Shown here piece after piece: positions 1 to 7,451 of a DNA stretch of 10,002 nucleotides; within the stretch, counting starts at the first letter, position 1, and every line of letters starts with the position of its first letter. Under the pieces are notes generated by a model that was not told the DNA's origin, searched no databases, and saw only the letters and a list, made by a program, of their open reading frames with translations. Source of the DNA: an uncultured Clostridia bacterium (GTDB taxonomy: Bacteria; Bacillota; Clostridia; RUG12999). A program made the position numbers and the translations under genes. Location of the stretch: assembly GCA_934792465.1 (NCBI GenBank), contig CAKVOK010000077.1, positions 1-10,002 on the forward strand, given 5' to 3'.

Positions 1-1
1 C

Positions 2-190
2 CCTTGCACTTATTATACCACAAATTGCTCAAAAAGCCAATACTTTAGCCAATTTTTATTTATTCAGCAGTCATTACATAGAACATATATAAGCGCGATA
101 GAATGTGGAAGGCGAAGCATCGCTTTGGAAAATGTACAGAGAATTGCAGACGCATTGGAAATAGAAACATACTTACTATTTGTAAAGTGA
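2..190 (+). pseudogene. 3' part of an XRE-family HTH regulator (controller-like), 5' part unrecognisable
   Basis: The frame is open from base 2 to the TGA at 188-190. From about base 71 it encodes SLHRTYISAIECGRRSIALE followed by NVQRIADALEIETYLLFVK, which is the second half of a classic XRE/Cro helix-turn-helix: recognition helix, ExGxR turn and the hydrophobic IADALE helix. Small proteins of this kind act as controller or repressor proteins, often just ahead of restriction-modification genes, and this one ends 33 bases before such a gene. Upstream of base 71 the expected N-terminal pattern (basic helix, then SQEELA) is not visible in this frame. The adjacent +1 frame gives a weakly similar stretch (TLANFYLFSS) that would need a one-base shift to join. 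Either the gene is frameshifted or truncated, or its start was replaced. The C-terminal identity is fairly sure; whether the gene works is not. Confidence 0.55.
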
Positions 191-223
191 AGCACTAAAA
201 TCTATGAGGAGGTTGCTGGAAAA

Positions 224-3166
224 GTGAAATCATTTGAATTACCAATTGAACAAATAATATATCAATTAGGATATTACGAATCCAAAAATTTGATAAAATC
301 CTCACAATTTCAAAGCACAGATTTAAAACTGTATACTAGAAAGATACTACAAGAAATAAATCCATATGCCGCTTATATTGTAAATGATTTGCCATTTGTA
401 CTTTTTTTTGATAAAACAGTAAATGATGATATTTATTTTGGAAATATAAGCAAAAAACTTTGGAATGCTCAAGTCCCTGTTGCTATTTTTTGCGATAGTA
501 ACACAGTAAAAATATTTAACGGATTATCTATTAATAAATATAACAAAATAAATAAAATCACTGAATATGCATTAAATAATTGTACAGAAGAATCAGATTT
601 CTCATATTGGGAAATTGCATCACCGCATTTTTGGAATAAGCATGTTCAAGAATATTCCAAAAACAATTTAAATCAAAGTTTATTGGATAATATATATACA
701 TTGACTAATAAATTAAAAGAGGAATATTCAATAAAGTTCGCAACAAAGCTAGTTTTACGACTGATTTTTATTCGCTATCTAATTGACAGAGGAATAGATT
801 TAGATTACGGTAATTTTTCTTGTGATGTAAAAAAGTCACAAAAAGAATTTTTGGAAATTGTAAAAAATAAAAATGCCTTATATAAGTTATTTACACATTT
901 AAAGTCAAAATTCAATGGTAATTTATTTGAACTAGAAAATGAGTTAGAGTGTAAAGAACTCACAGATAATGTCTGTTTATTGCTGTCGGAATTCTTGTCC
1001 GGAAGAATTTTATTAGATAGTGGGCAGTATGCATTATTCGATATGTATGATTTTAATATTATACCAGTAGAACTGATAAGCAACATATATGAAATTTTAC
1101 TTGGAAAAGAAAAACAGCAAAGAGATAATGCTTTCTATACACCTAATTATTTAGTAAATTATATATTAGATAAAACTGTTATGAAGACATTAACAGAAAA
1201 ATCTATGTTTACAATATTAGATCCGGCGTGTGGGTCTGGTGTCTTTCTGGTAGACAGTTATCGAAGAATTGTTGAAAATCATTTAGGTGGAAAGTCTTAT
1301 TGCGAAGATGATAATCTTTTAAAACAGCTTCTTACACAAAATATATATGGTATAGATATAAATGAAGATGCTATAGACATAACGATATTTTCGTTGTATT
1401 TAACAGTGCTTGATTATAAAGATCCAAAAACACTTTCTAAATTTGCTCTACCAAATTTAAAAGAGAAAAATTTATTTGTTAGCGACTTCTTCGATAAAAA
1501 AAGCTTAAAACCTTTAATGGATCAGAAAATTGAATTTGACTTTATTATAGGTAATCCTCCGTGGGGAAATGATAAAAATGGAATGCATATAAATTATTGT
1601 CAAGAGAATGAGTATACATATATGCAACAAAACAACGAAATATGCAGAAGTTTTATATTTAGAGCAAAAGATTTTAGCAATGAAAACACTATTTGTTGCT
1701 TTATTTTGCATTCTAAAATACTATATAATCGGCAGCAACCTGCTGTTAATTTTAGAAAGTTTTTACTAAAGGAAACAACTATATATAATGTAATCGAATT
1801 ATCCTCAGTAAGGAAATTAGTATTTGAAAATGCTGATGCTCCTGCTGTAATTATATCATTTAAATATAGTAATCAACAAAATTTGAATAATAAATTTATA
1901 TATACCGCAGTAAAGAAAAACATATTTTTTAGATTGTTTCATATTTTGCTTATCGAAAAAAATGATATAAAATTTATACCTCAAGGTTTATTATATAATT
2001 ATGATTGGGCTTGGAAAACCATTGTTTATGGATTTAGCCAAGACATAAATAACATTATAAAACTTAAAGAAAAGTATTGTACTATTAATGATATTTTAAA
2101 AAATGCCACTCCACCGTTTGTTGTTGGCACAGGCATACAATCATATATTGGTGATGCACAAGATGCATCAGAATTGCTTGATTTACCATTGCTTGATGCT
2201 AAAAATGGTATAGATCATTTTTCTGTTAATATAGATAAGGAAAATATATTTAGAAAGCCTAAAATTCATCGCGTTAGGAATAGAGAATTGTTTAATCCAC
2301 CGCATTGTTTTACTTCAAAAGGAGTAAATTGTGCAAATTATAAAATGCGATCTGTACTTTCTGAGGATGAGGTAATTTGTACAGATGCAGTTCATATTAT
2401 AAAGGGCAGTGCTGAACAGCGTGATATATTATTTAATATGGTAGGATTGTTTAATTCTTCATTGTTTGCATACTTTAATCTTATGTTGGGGTCCTCTATA
2501 GGGATAGAAAGAGAACAGAGATTTATGAAGGAGGTATTAGAGTTTCCATATGTATTTTGTGATAATATTTCAACAAAAGTTAAATGCATTCAAGAATTAG
2601 CAAATAATGATAATATTTTAAGTGGCTATAATAGGATTGATGAAGAAATTGAGGAATTAGATAACATTATTCTTAATGCTTATGGTTTGCAAGATAATAA
2701 ATTTGTGGATTATGCTATCAATATACAGATTCCCGAATTAACTAGTGTCTCAGACATAAATGTATATAGAAAAGTAACTGTGGATGAACTGAAAATGTAT
2801 AGTAAGTGTTTTCAAAACTATTTTTCTAAAATCTATAGTAAATATGACAAGGGCATTTCTATTATTTTATATCCTAATGTTGGAAAATATTATGCCGTAT
2901 TTGAGTTGATTATTGTAGAGGGTAAAAACAACCTTCAAGTTGTGGTATCGGATAAAACAAATGAAGACAAAGAACTACTAACAAAATTTTCGGTTTATTC
3001 TCATAATGATAAGTTTTATCAATTAAGAGATATCATAAATTTTGGAGAAAATTCATTTTATATTATTAAGCCGAATTTTTATAAAAACTGGCATCCTGCA
3101 ATTGCAGAAATCGACCTTGCTGATGTAATAGATGAAATTACGTCAACATCAGGAGGTGATGAATAA
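224..3166 (+). CDS. Eco57I-like adenine-N6 DNA methyltransferase of a restriction-modification system
   Basis: The 980-residue protein should transfer methyl from S-adenosylmethionine to adenine N6 in a specific DNA site. The start is GTG, 11 bases after a strong GAGGAGG (206-212). Visible order: an N-terminal domain (1 to ~150) with LWNAQVPVAIF at 79-89, as in type IIG-like enzymes; a helical region to ~290; FYTP at 304-307; SAM-binding motif I DPACGSG at 333-339; catalytic motif IV FDFIIGNPPW at 438-447. This is the gamma-class order. The C-terminal part (~620-980) looks like a target-recognition region, with TPPFVVGTG near 629 and GIEREQ at 760-765, a string common before the end of such domains. 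No clear PD-(D/E)XK pair is visible in the N-terminal domain, so cleavage may be done by the next gene, which overlaps the stop by one base. Very AT-rich, unlike the right half of the window, suggesting transfer. Methyltransferase call is secure; specificity is unknown. Confidence 0.93.
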   Translation: MKSFELPIEQIIYQLGYYESKNLIKSSQFQSTDLKLYTRKILQEINPYAAYIVNDLPFVLFFDKTVNDDIYFGNISKKLWNAQVPVAIFCDSNTVKIFNGLSINKYNKINKITEYALNNCTEESDFSYWEIASPHFWNKHVQEYSKNNLNQSLLDNIYTLTNKLKEEYSIKFATKLVLRLIFIRYLIDRGIDLDYGNFSCDVKKSQKEFLEIVKNKNALYKLFTHLKSKFNGNLFELENELECKELTDNVCLLLSEFLSGRILLDSGQYALFDMYDFNIIPVELISNIYEILLGKEKQQRDNAFYTPNYLVNYILDKTVMKTLTEKSMFTILDPACGSGVFLVDSYRRIVENHLGGKSYCEDDNLLKQLLTQNIYGIDINEDAIDITIFSLYLTVLDYKDPKTLSKFALPNLKEKNLFVSDFFDKKSLKPLMDQKIEFDFIIGNPPWGNDKNGMHINYCQENEYTYMQQNNEICRSFIFRAKDFSNENTICCFILHSKILYNRQQPAVNFRKFLLKETTIYNVIELSSVRKLVFENADAPAVIISFKYSNQQNLNNKFIYTAVKKNIFFRLFHILLIEKNDIKFIPQGLLYNYDWAWKTIVYGFSQDINNIIKLKEKYCTINDILKNATPPFVVGTGIQSYIGDAQDASELLDLPLLDAKNGIDHFSVNIDKENIFRKPKIHRVRNRELFNPPHCFTSKGVNCANYKMRSVLSEDEVICTDAVHIIKGSAEQRDILFNMVGLFNSSLFAYFNLMLGSSIGIEREQRFMKEVLEFPYVFCDNISTKVKCIQELANNDNILSGYNRIDEEIEELDNIILNAYGLQDNKFVDYAINIQIPELTSVSDINVYRKVTVDELKMYSKCFQNYFSKIYSKYDKGISIILYPNVGKYYAVFELIIVEGKNNLQVVVSDKTNEDKELLTKFSVYSHNDKFYQLRDIINFGENSFYIIKPNFYKNWHPAIAEIDLADVIDEITSTSGGDE

Positions 3167-3834
3167 TGGGAGGATTTCAAAAAACTCAACTAAATGATGA
3201 ATTCAAACAGGGGTTATATGATGTAATCATTGCGGCATTAATAAAAAGTTGTGAATTAATGGTTAAAGGCTGTAAGAGCAGTAAAACAATGATAAAAAAT
3301 CATGAGGAAAAAATAAGGACACATTTGCTTGAAAACTATCTGGAATCAAGTGAAGCCAGAAATGTAATTGGTTTAGCAGATATTCCTGTAAGATTTCTAG
3401 CAGAAGTTTCGGAAAACTATGACAAGGATTCTGACATGTATATCGGACGCACTGATATTCGCGTAATGTCTAGTAACTGGCTTGCAAATAAAGAGGATTA
3501 CTATACTATTGAATGCAAAAGGATTGATGGAACATTATTGTTAAATCAAAAATATATTGACGATGGTGTTTGCCGGTTTACAGGAAACCTTCCAAAATAT
3601 TCATCATATAATAATAAAAATATAATGTTTGGATTTGTAGTAAAAAATATTGATTGCACAGTAATGATTAATAATATTTCGGATATTCATATTAAAAAAC
3701 TACATAGTATTACTGTAAAAAACATAAGTATTCTTGAATCAGCAAAAAGTTACTATAATTGTGAAAGTAAGTATACCAACGGACTATCATTAAATCATAT
3801 CTTTTACGATATTTCAAGTATTATTTCGGCATAA
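3166..3834 (+). CDS. Small PD-(D/E)XK nuclease-like protein, probable restriction partner of the methyltransferase
   Basis: A 222-residue protein whose ATG overlaps the methyltransferase stop (TAATG at 3164-3168), preceded by a near-perfect AGGAGGTGAT at 3151-3160, so translation is probably coupled. The middle carries GRTDIRV (Asp97) and, about 19 residues on, YYTIECKRID with Glu116 and Lys118. That is the D...ExK metal-binding arrangement of PD-(D/E)XK nucleases on successive beta strands. A glutamate-rich helix near 45-50 (NHEEKI) could supply the N-terminal acidic residue. After the core come KYIDDGVCRF and a hydrophobic strand (IMFGFVV), also typical of the fold. I do not recognise a named restriction enzyme. 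My inference is that it cleaves DNA lacking the methylation made by its neighbour, possibly in complex with it. It could instead be a nicking or accessory nuclease. The fold call is good; the partner role is inferred from context. Confidence 0.75.
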   Translation: MGGFQKTQLNDEFKQGLYDVIIAALIKSCELMVKGCKSSKTMIKNHEEKIRTHLLENYLESSEARNVIGLADIPVRFLAEVSENYDKDSDMYIGRTDIRVMSSNWLANKEDYYTIECKRIDGTLLLNQKYIDDGVCRFTGNLPKYSSYNNKNIMFGFVVKNIDCTVMINNISDIHIKKLHSITVKNISILESAKSYYNCESKYTNGLSLNHIFYDISSIISA

Positions 3835-3836
3835 GC

Positions 3837-3885
3837 AATGCTAAGGAGATGTACTTTCACAACTCCTTAGCATTTTCCTTTATTA
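3837..3885 (+). terminator. Rho-independent terminator after the restriction-modification genes
   Basis: A perfect 12-base inverted repeat, AATGCTAAGGAG (3837-3848) and CTCCTTAGCATT (3863-3874), with a 14-base loop is followed by a T-rich run (TTTCCTTTATT). It starts three bases after the nuclease stop codon. The truncated integrase reading frame from the other strand ends inside its right arm. Confidence 0.85.
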
Positions 3886-4838
3886 AAGATTATTACGAAT
3901 TTTAGTTTTAGCTTGACATACGGGTGCCGGAGTCCGTGAATTTTTATTCTCTTAACCCCCGCTGCTTTTGAGCCTCGCCGCATTTCGCTGTGCAGAAAGC
4001 TCTTTGTAACCGTAAACATTCTGTCATTCGGCTTTATGACGTAAAGCATTTTGATATATTCCTCAATTTCCTCACATAAAAATTTCGGCATTTTAATTGT
4101 TCGTATGCTTTTCTTTGTTTTCGGCTCCGTAATCACATCACGCCCTTTTATTCGCTGATAGGATTTGTTTATCCGAAGAAGCCGGTTTTTAAAATCAAAA
4201 TCGTCGGGAGTAAGCGCAAGCAGCTCGCCGACACGGATACCGCACCAATACAAAATTTCAAAAGCATAGAATGACATAGGTTTGTCCATTATGACATCGG
4301 CAAATTTTTGATATTCTTCTTTTGTCCAAAACTCCATTTCGCCTGCCTCTTTTTCGCCTATGTATCCCGCTTTTGCCGCAGGATTGGACTTCAAATCATA
4401 ATAGCGTATTGCGTGATTAAATATTGCACTCAACTGATTATGCATTGTTTTGAGATAGGTTTTTGAGTATGTTTTACCATTTTCATCACGATGAGCAAGA
4501 AGCTCATTTTGCCACTTAATAACATCTTTTGCGGTTATTGCGTTCATTTTCTTATCCTTAAAGAACGGCAAAACCTTGTTGTAAATGATGTTTTCTTTTG
4601 TTAGAAAAGTATTTTCCCGAATACGCTGCTTTAAATCGGAAACATATATCTCGACAAAGCTTTCAAAACGCATATCAAGGTCAGCCGATGATTGCATCAA
4701 GAACTCTCTTTCCCAATCCAAAGCCGCCTTTTTTGTTTCAAACCCTCGCTTCATTTTCTTTTCACGCACCCCCTTCCAATTCGCATAATAAAATGAAGCA
4801 TACCATTTTCCTGTTTTCTTGTCTTTGTAAGCCGGCAT
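3867..4838 (-). pseudogene. int: Tyrosine recombinase (phage/ICE integrase), truncated before the catalytic tyrosine
   Basis: This frame encodes 323 residues; relatives are usually about 370-400. It shows an N-terminal arm-binding domain (GKWYASFYYANWKG, then ETKKAALDWEREF), a SAM-like core-binding domain (~55-160), and the start of the catalytic domain: the first arginine in CGIRVGELLAL (Arg202), the beta-hairpin lysine around TEPKTKKSIRTIKM, and the box II HGLRH at 301-305. After His305 (codon at 3924-3926) homology stops. Instead of the usual continuation with the GH(x) motif and tyrosine nucleophile there are 18 unrelated residues ending at a TAA inside the neighbouring terminator. The protein should be unable to cleave or join DNA. 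Its start overlaps the excisionase context: the AAAGGAGG site lies in the end of the upstream gene and the spacing is 3 bases. The family call is secure, and the loss of the tyrosine is read directly from the sequence. Confidence 0.9.
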
Positions 4839-4841
4839 AAC

Positions 4842-5036
4842 TTACGCCTCCTTTTCATAGTGTTTTGAATAGACCTTTTCCGCAAAATATTCACGGTTGA
4901 GTCTGCCGTTAATTACGATATAGCCTTTCGCTTTCATTTCCGTGTTAAGCTCTTTAATCAGTTTATAAGCATAGGCTTGAGAAACTCCAAGCTCTTTGGC
5001 TACCTCGTCGGCTCGCATAAATAATTTGTTGTCCAT
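4842..5036 (-). CDS. xis: Excisionase-like helix-turn-helix protein
   Basis: A 64-residue protein with a winged-helix/HTH pattern: MRADEVAKELGVSQAYAYKL (7-26) is the helix-turn-helix, and GRLNREYFAEKVY near 44-56 is the wing and final helix usual in small clostridial excisionase-type proteins. Such proteins bend DNA at the attachment site and direct the integrase toward excision. The start ATG is set by an AAGGAGG seven bases upstream (5044-5050). Its stop lies 3 bases before the integrase ATG, and the integrase ribosome binding site is inside its last codons, so the two are an operon. It is transcribed from the promoter at 5094-5122. The gene looks intact, although its integrase partner is not. 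It could alternatively be a plain HTH regulator. Confidence 0.8.
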   Translation of the reverse strand: MDNKLFMRADEVAKELGVSQAYAYKLIKELNTEMKAKGYIVINGRLNREYFAEKVYSKHYEKEA

Positions 5037-5056
5037 AAGAAAACCTCCTTCGTTTT

Positions 5057-5113
5057 ATACAAACTATACTCAAAAGTTTAGTTTGTATTTGATATTATAC
5101 TAAACTTTTGAGT
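5057..5113. promoter_or_regulatory. Overlapping inverted-repeat operators over the xis-int promoter
   Basis: Two perfect inverted repeats share bases. The larger has 15-base arms, ACTCAAAAGTTTAGT (5068-5082) and ACTAAACTTTTGAGT (5099-5113), with a 16-base spacer. The smaller has 10-base arms, ATACAAACTA (5057-5066) and TAGTTTGTAT (5079-5088). A degenerate third copy of the half-site (ACTAAA ... TTTAAT) lies at about 5196-5216, just before the repressor gene. This fits several binding sites for the divergently encoded XRE protein; the ligand is inferred. Confidence 0.75.
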
Positions 5114-5122
5114 GTAAGTCAA
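5094..5122 (-). promoter_or_regulatory. Sigma-A-type promoter of the xis-int operon
   Basis: Read on the - strand, TTGACT (5117-5122) and a perfect TATAAT (5094-5099) are separated by exactly 17 bases. Transcription would begin near 5087. The right arm of the large inverted repeat fills the spacer, and the left arm lies just downstream of the start, so a protein bound there should block RNA polymerase. Confidence 0.85.
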
Positions 5123-5164
5123 TAGTTTTTTGAAAAAAATTTTATTTTTTATATTTTATCCGTT

Positions 5165-5193
5165 TTGACTTGATTTTTTTCAAATTATATGAT
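5165..5193 (+). promoter_or_regulatory. Sigma-A-type promoter of the XRE repressor gene
   Basis: TTGACT (5165-5170) and TATGAT (5188-5193) are 17 bases apart, predicting a start near 5200 and a short leader. The degenerate operator-like repeat at about 5196-5216 would overlap the transcription start, which suggests autoregulation. Confidence 0.75.
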
Positions 5194-5232
5194 ATACTAA
5201 ATCAAGAAGTTTAATTTATGAGGTGTATTGCT

Positions 5233-5733
5233 ATGGCTATCGGTCAAAGAATAAAATTTTTCCGCAATTTACGCAAATTTACGCAAAAAGAGCTGGGATT
5301 GAAGCTCGGCTTTCCGAAAAACGCCGCAGATGTGCGTGTTGCTCAATACGAATCGGAAACAAGAATACCGAAAGACGATTTAATAAACGCTTTTGCAAAC
5401 CTGTTTGATATTTCCCCGAAGGCATTGAATGTCCCCGAAATAGATACTTATATTGGCTTAATGCACACACTTTTTGCACTTGAAGACACATACGGCTTCA
5501 AGATAAATAAAATTGACGGTCAGCTTTGTATCACTCTCGATAATCATAACAAGTCCTTTTCAACCCTATTTGAAAACCTCAATTCTTGGCAAGCGGAATA
5601 CGAAAAACTCACAAACGGAGAGATAACACAAAAGGAATATGACGAATGGAGATATAAATATCCGCAAATCGAAGCGGAACGCTTTAAGCGTGATATTGAC
5701 AAACTCCGCGAAAACAAGAAAAAATCCGAATAA
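5233..5733 (+). CDS. XRE-family transcriptional repressor of the integrative element
   Basis: A 166-residue protein with an N-terminal XRE/Cro helix-turn-helix at about 4-66: IGQRIKFFRNLRKFTQKELG, then VAQYESETRIPKDDLINAFA and LFDISPKAL. The C-terminal part (~70-166) is an acidic/basic helical region with a charged tail, not recognised. I prefer the ATG at 5233 because GAGGTG (5220-5225) lies seven bases before it; an in-frame ATG at 5218 would add five residues (MRCIA) but lacks a ribosome binding site. It faces the xis-int operon across a region with two promoters and nested inverted repeats, so it most likely represses excision genes and itself. Such regulators are often relieved by an anti-repressor or protease, but none is visible here. 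The gene is followed within five bases by a strong terminator. Sure as to family; role inferred from position. Confidence 0.85.
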   Translation: MAIGQRIKFFRNLRKFTQKELGLKLGFPKNAADVRVAQYESETRIPKDDLINAFANLFDISPKALNVPEIDTYIGLMHTLFALEDTYGFKINKIDGQLCITLDNHNKSFSTLFENLNSWQAEYEKLTNGEITQKEYDEWRYKYPQIEAERFKRDIDKLRENKKKSE

Positions 5734-5737
5734 ACAC

Positions 5738-5780
5738 AAAAATACCATCGAAAACTTTGCTGTTTCCGATGGTATTTTTT
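5738..5780. terminator. Bidirectional Rho-independent terminator between the XRE gene and guaA
   Basis: Arms AAAATACCATCGAAAAC (5739-5755) and GTTTCCGATGGTATTTT (5762-5778) pair with one mismatch around a 6-base loop. A T run follows on the + strand (TTTTTT), and on the - strand the hairpin is followed by TTTTTGTGTTTATT, so it can end both the repressor transcript and guaA readthrough. Confidence 0.85.
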
Positions 5781-5806
5781 TAATCAATTATTATTGTCCG
5801 CAATAA

Positions 5807-5885
5807 TCAAACAGTATCAAAACAGTATCATTACGGATTTCAAGTTCTCGAAAAGCCTTATTTTATGCGGCTTCCGAGAGTTTTG
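5807..5885. other. Intergenic stretch beside the guaA stop: direct repeat and imperfect hairpin
   Basis: The sequence AACAGTATCA occurs twice in tandem with 11-base periodicity (about 5810-5830). An imperfect hairpin follows, with TTCTCGAAAAGCC (5845-5857) opposite GGCTTCCGAGAG (5869-5880). On the + strand it is followed by TTTTGTTTATT, so it is a better terminator for + strand transcripts; on the guaA side no T run follows. Either could be a leftover of the attachment region. There is no gene here. Confidence 0.35.
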
Positions 5886-5889
5886 TTTA

Positions 5890-7425
5890 TTACTCCCACT
5901 CAATCGTCGCCGGTGGTTTTGACGTTATATCATACACAATACGGTTAATATGTCCGACCTCATTTATAATTCTGACGGAAACCGTTTCGAGCAGTTCATA
6001 CGGCAGTTTTGCCCAGTCTGCCGTCATGAAATCATTCGTTTCGACTGCACGCAGCGCAAGCGTATAATCATACGTTCTCTCATCGCCCATAACGCCCACA
6101 CTTCGCATATTCGTAAGCACGGCGAAATACTGATGTACACTTCTGTCAAGTCCTGCTTTGGCAATTTCCTCGCGGTAAATTGCGTCGGCGTCCTGCAAAA
6201 TTCTTATCTTATCCTCTGTAATATCGCCGATTATTCGTATAGCGAGTCCCGGGCCGGGGAACGGCTGGCGGAACACCATATAATCGGGAATTCCGAGTTC
6301 GAGTCCCACACGTCTTACCTCGTCCTTGAAAAGATTGCGCAGCGGCTCTACAATTTCCTTGAAATCCACATAATCCGGCAAGCCGCCCACGTTATGATGG
6401 CTTTTTATGGTTGCGGACTGCCCTGTGCCGCTCTCGACAACGTCCGGATATATTGTACCCTGCACAAGAAAATCGACAGCACCGATTTTCTTCGCTTCTT
6501 CCTCAAACACTCTTATGAATTCCTCGCCTATAATCTTTCTCTTCGCTTCCGGCTCGCTTACTCCGGCAAGCTTTGTCAGAAACCTTTTCTGTGCGTTCAC
6601 TCTTATGAGGTTTATATCAAACTCATCCTTGAATACCCGTTCAACGTCATCGCCTTCGTTTTTTCTGAGCAGACCATGGTCAACAAATATGCACGTGAGG
6701 TTCTTTCCGACCGCTTTATGCACCAAAAGCGCCGCAACGGAGCTGTCCACGCCGCCGCTCATGGCGCAAAGCACCTTTTTATCGCCAATCTTGTTCCTAA
6801 GCGCTTCTATGGTTTCCTTTGTATATGACGACATCTGCCAATCGCCCTTGCATTTGCATATTTCGTAAATGAAGTTTGAGAGCATTTTATTTCCCTCGGT
6901 CGTATGCTGAACCTCCGGGTGGAACTGCACGCAGTATATCTTCTTATCCGCACATTCGTACGCTGCCGTACGGCACGTAGGCGAGGAAGCGGAAACAACG
7001 AAGTTTTCCGGTATTTCCGAAGCGAAATACGTGTGGCTCATCCAGCATTGGCTTGTCTTTTCAACGTCCTTGAACAGCAGGCTGTCGCCCGTCACGTTGA
7101 GCTCCGTCTTTCCGTATTCGCGGTTTTGCGCTCTCTCGACCTTGCCGCCGAGCAGATGTGATGTGAGCTGGCTGCCGTAGCAAATTCCGAGAATCGGTAT
7201 GCCGATTTCGAAAATTTCTTTGCTGCAAACCGGTGCATCGGCGTCCGTTACAACGCTCGGTCCGCCTGTGAAGATTATGCCTGCCGGCTCTCTTCTTTTA
7301 ATTTCTTCAATCGGTGTCGTATACGGCAGCACCTCGCAGTATACGCCGAGGTCCCTGACTCTTCTCGCTATGAGAAGATTATACTGTCCGCCGAAATCAA
7401 GTACGATAATGTGTTCGTGTTTCAT
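5890..7425 (-). CDS. guaA: GMP synthetase, glutamine-hydrolysing
   Basis: The protein makes GMP from XMP, ATP and glutamine in the cytoplasm, the last step of guanine nucleotide synthesis. The 511 residues match the usual 510-525. The N-terminal class I glutamine amidotransferase has the nucleophile Cys82 in GICYGSQ and the partners His169 and Glu171 in QFHPEV. The ATP-pyrophosphatase domain starts with the P-loop SGGVDSS at 223-229, and the C-terminal dimerisation domain ends in the conserved KPPATIEWE, so the 3' end is intact. I chose the ATG at 7425 (MKHEHIIVLDFGGQY), which fits the family start and has AAAGGCGG seven bases before it. An in-frame TTG at 7443 would add six residues (start plus KGGKP) and is unlikely. 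Only 26 bases separate it from the upstream secreted-protein gene, so the two may share a transcript; there is no room for a purine riboswitch directly ahead of guaA. Its 3' end is a known island integration site. Confidence 0.98.
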   Translation of the reverse strand: MKHEHIIVLDFGGQYNLLIARRVRDLGVYCEVLPYTTPIEEIKRREPAGIIFTGGPSVVTDADAPVCSKEIFEIGIPILGICYGSQLTSHLLGGKVERAQNREYGKTELNVTGDSLLFKDVEKTSQCWMSHTYFASEIPENFVVSASSPTCRTAAYECADKKIYCVQFHPEVQHTTEGNKMLSNFIYEICKCKGDWQMSSYTKETIEALRNKIGDKKVLCAMSGGVDSSVAALLVHKAVGKNLTCIFVDHGLLRKNEGDDVERVFKDEFDINLIRVNAQKRFLTKLAGVSEPEAKRKIIGEEFIRVFEEEAKKIGAVDFLVQGTIYPDVVESGTGQSATIKSHHNVGGLPDYVDFKEIVEPLRNLFKDEVRRVGLELGIPDYMVFRQPFPGPGLAIRIIGDITEDKIRILQDADAIYREEIAKAGLDRSVHQYFAVLTNMRSVGVMGDERTYDYTLALRAVETNDFMTADWAKLPYELLETVSVRIINEVGHINRIVYDITSKPPATIEWE

Positions 7426-7451
7426 TGGTTTTCCGCCTTTCAAAATTTATC

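Larger units (their letters stand above)
3867..5889. mobile_element. Remnant integration/regulation core of an integrative element next to guaA
   Basis: Truncated integrase, excisionase-like gene and divergent XRE repressor form the standard integration-and-control end of clostridial integrative elements. They lie directly beyond the guaA stop codon, and the 3' end of guaA is a known integration site for genomic islands. I could not find a second copy of the guaA 3' end in the window, so the far attachment site is outside it or lost. The left limit given is that of the integrase frame; the whole block 1-5889 may have been one element. Confidence 0.55.

Noticed and set aside
35..53. Tandem AGCCAAT motif repeated at a 12-base step before the XRE fragment
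   Set aside because: Two short copies in AT-rich DNA at the window edge are too little to call an operator.
4585..4840. Overlapping + strand frames of 67 and 80 codons inside the integrase
   Set aside because: Shadow frames of the integrase without ribosome binding sites or recognisable domains.
5950..6868. Long + strand open frames (up to 292 codons) opposite guaA
   Set aside because: They are antisense to a fully conserved guaA and have no recognisable domains or start signals; they come from the codon usage of guaA.
7426..7451. Possible purine riboswitch ahead of guaA
   Set aside because: The gap to the upstream gene is only 26 bases, far too short for the aptamer, and no conserved core is seen.
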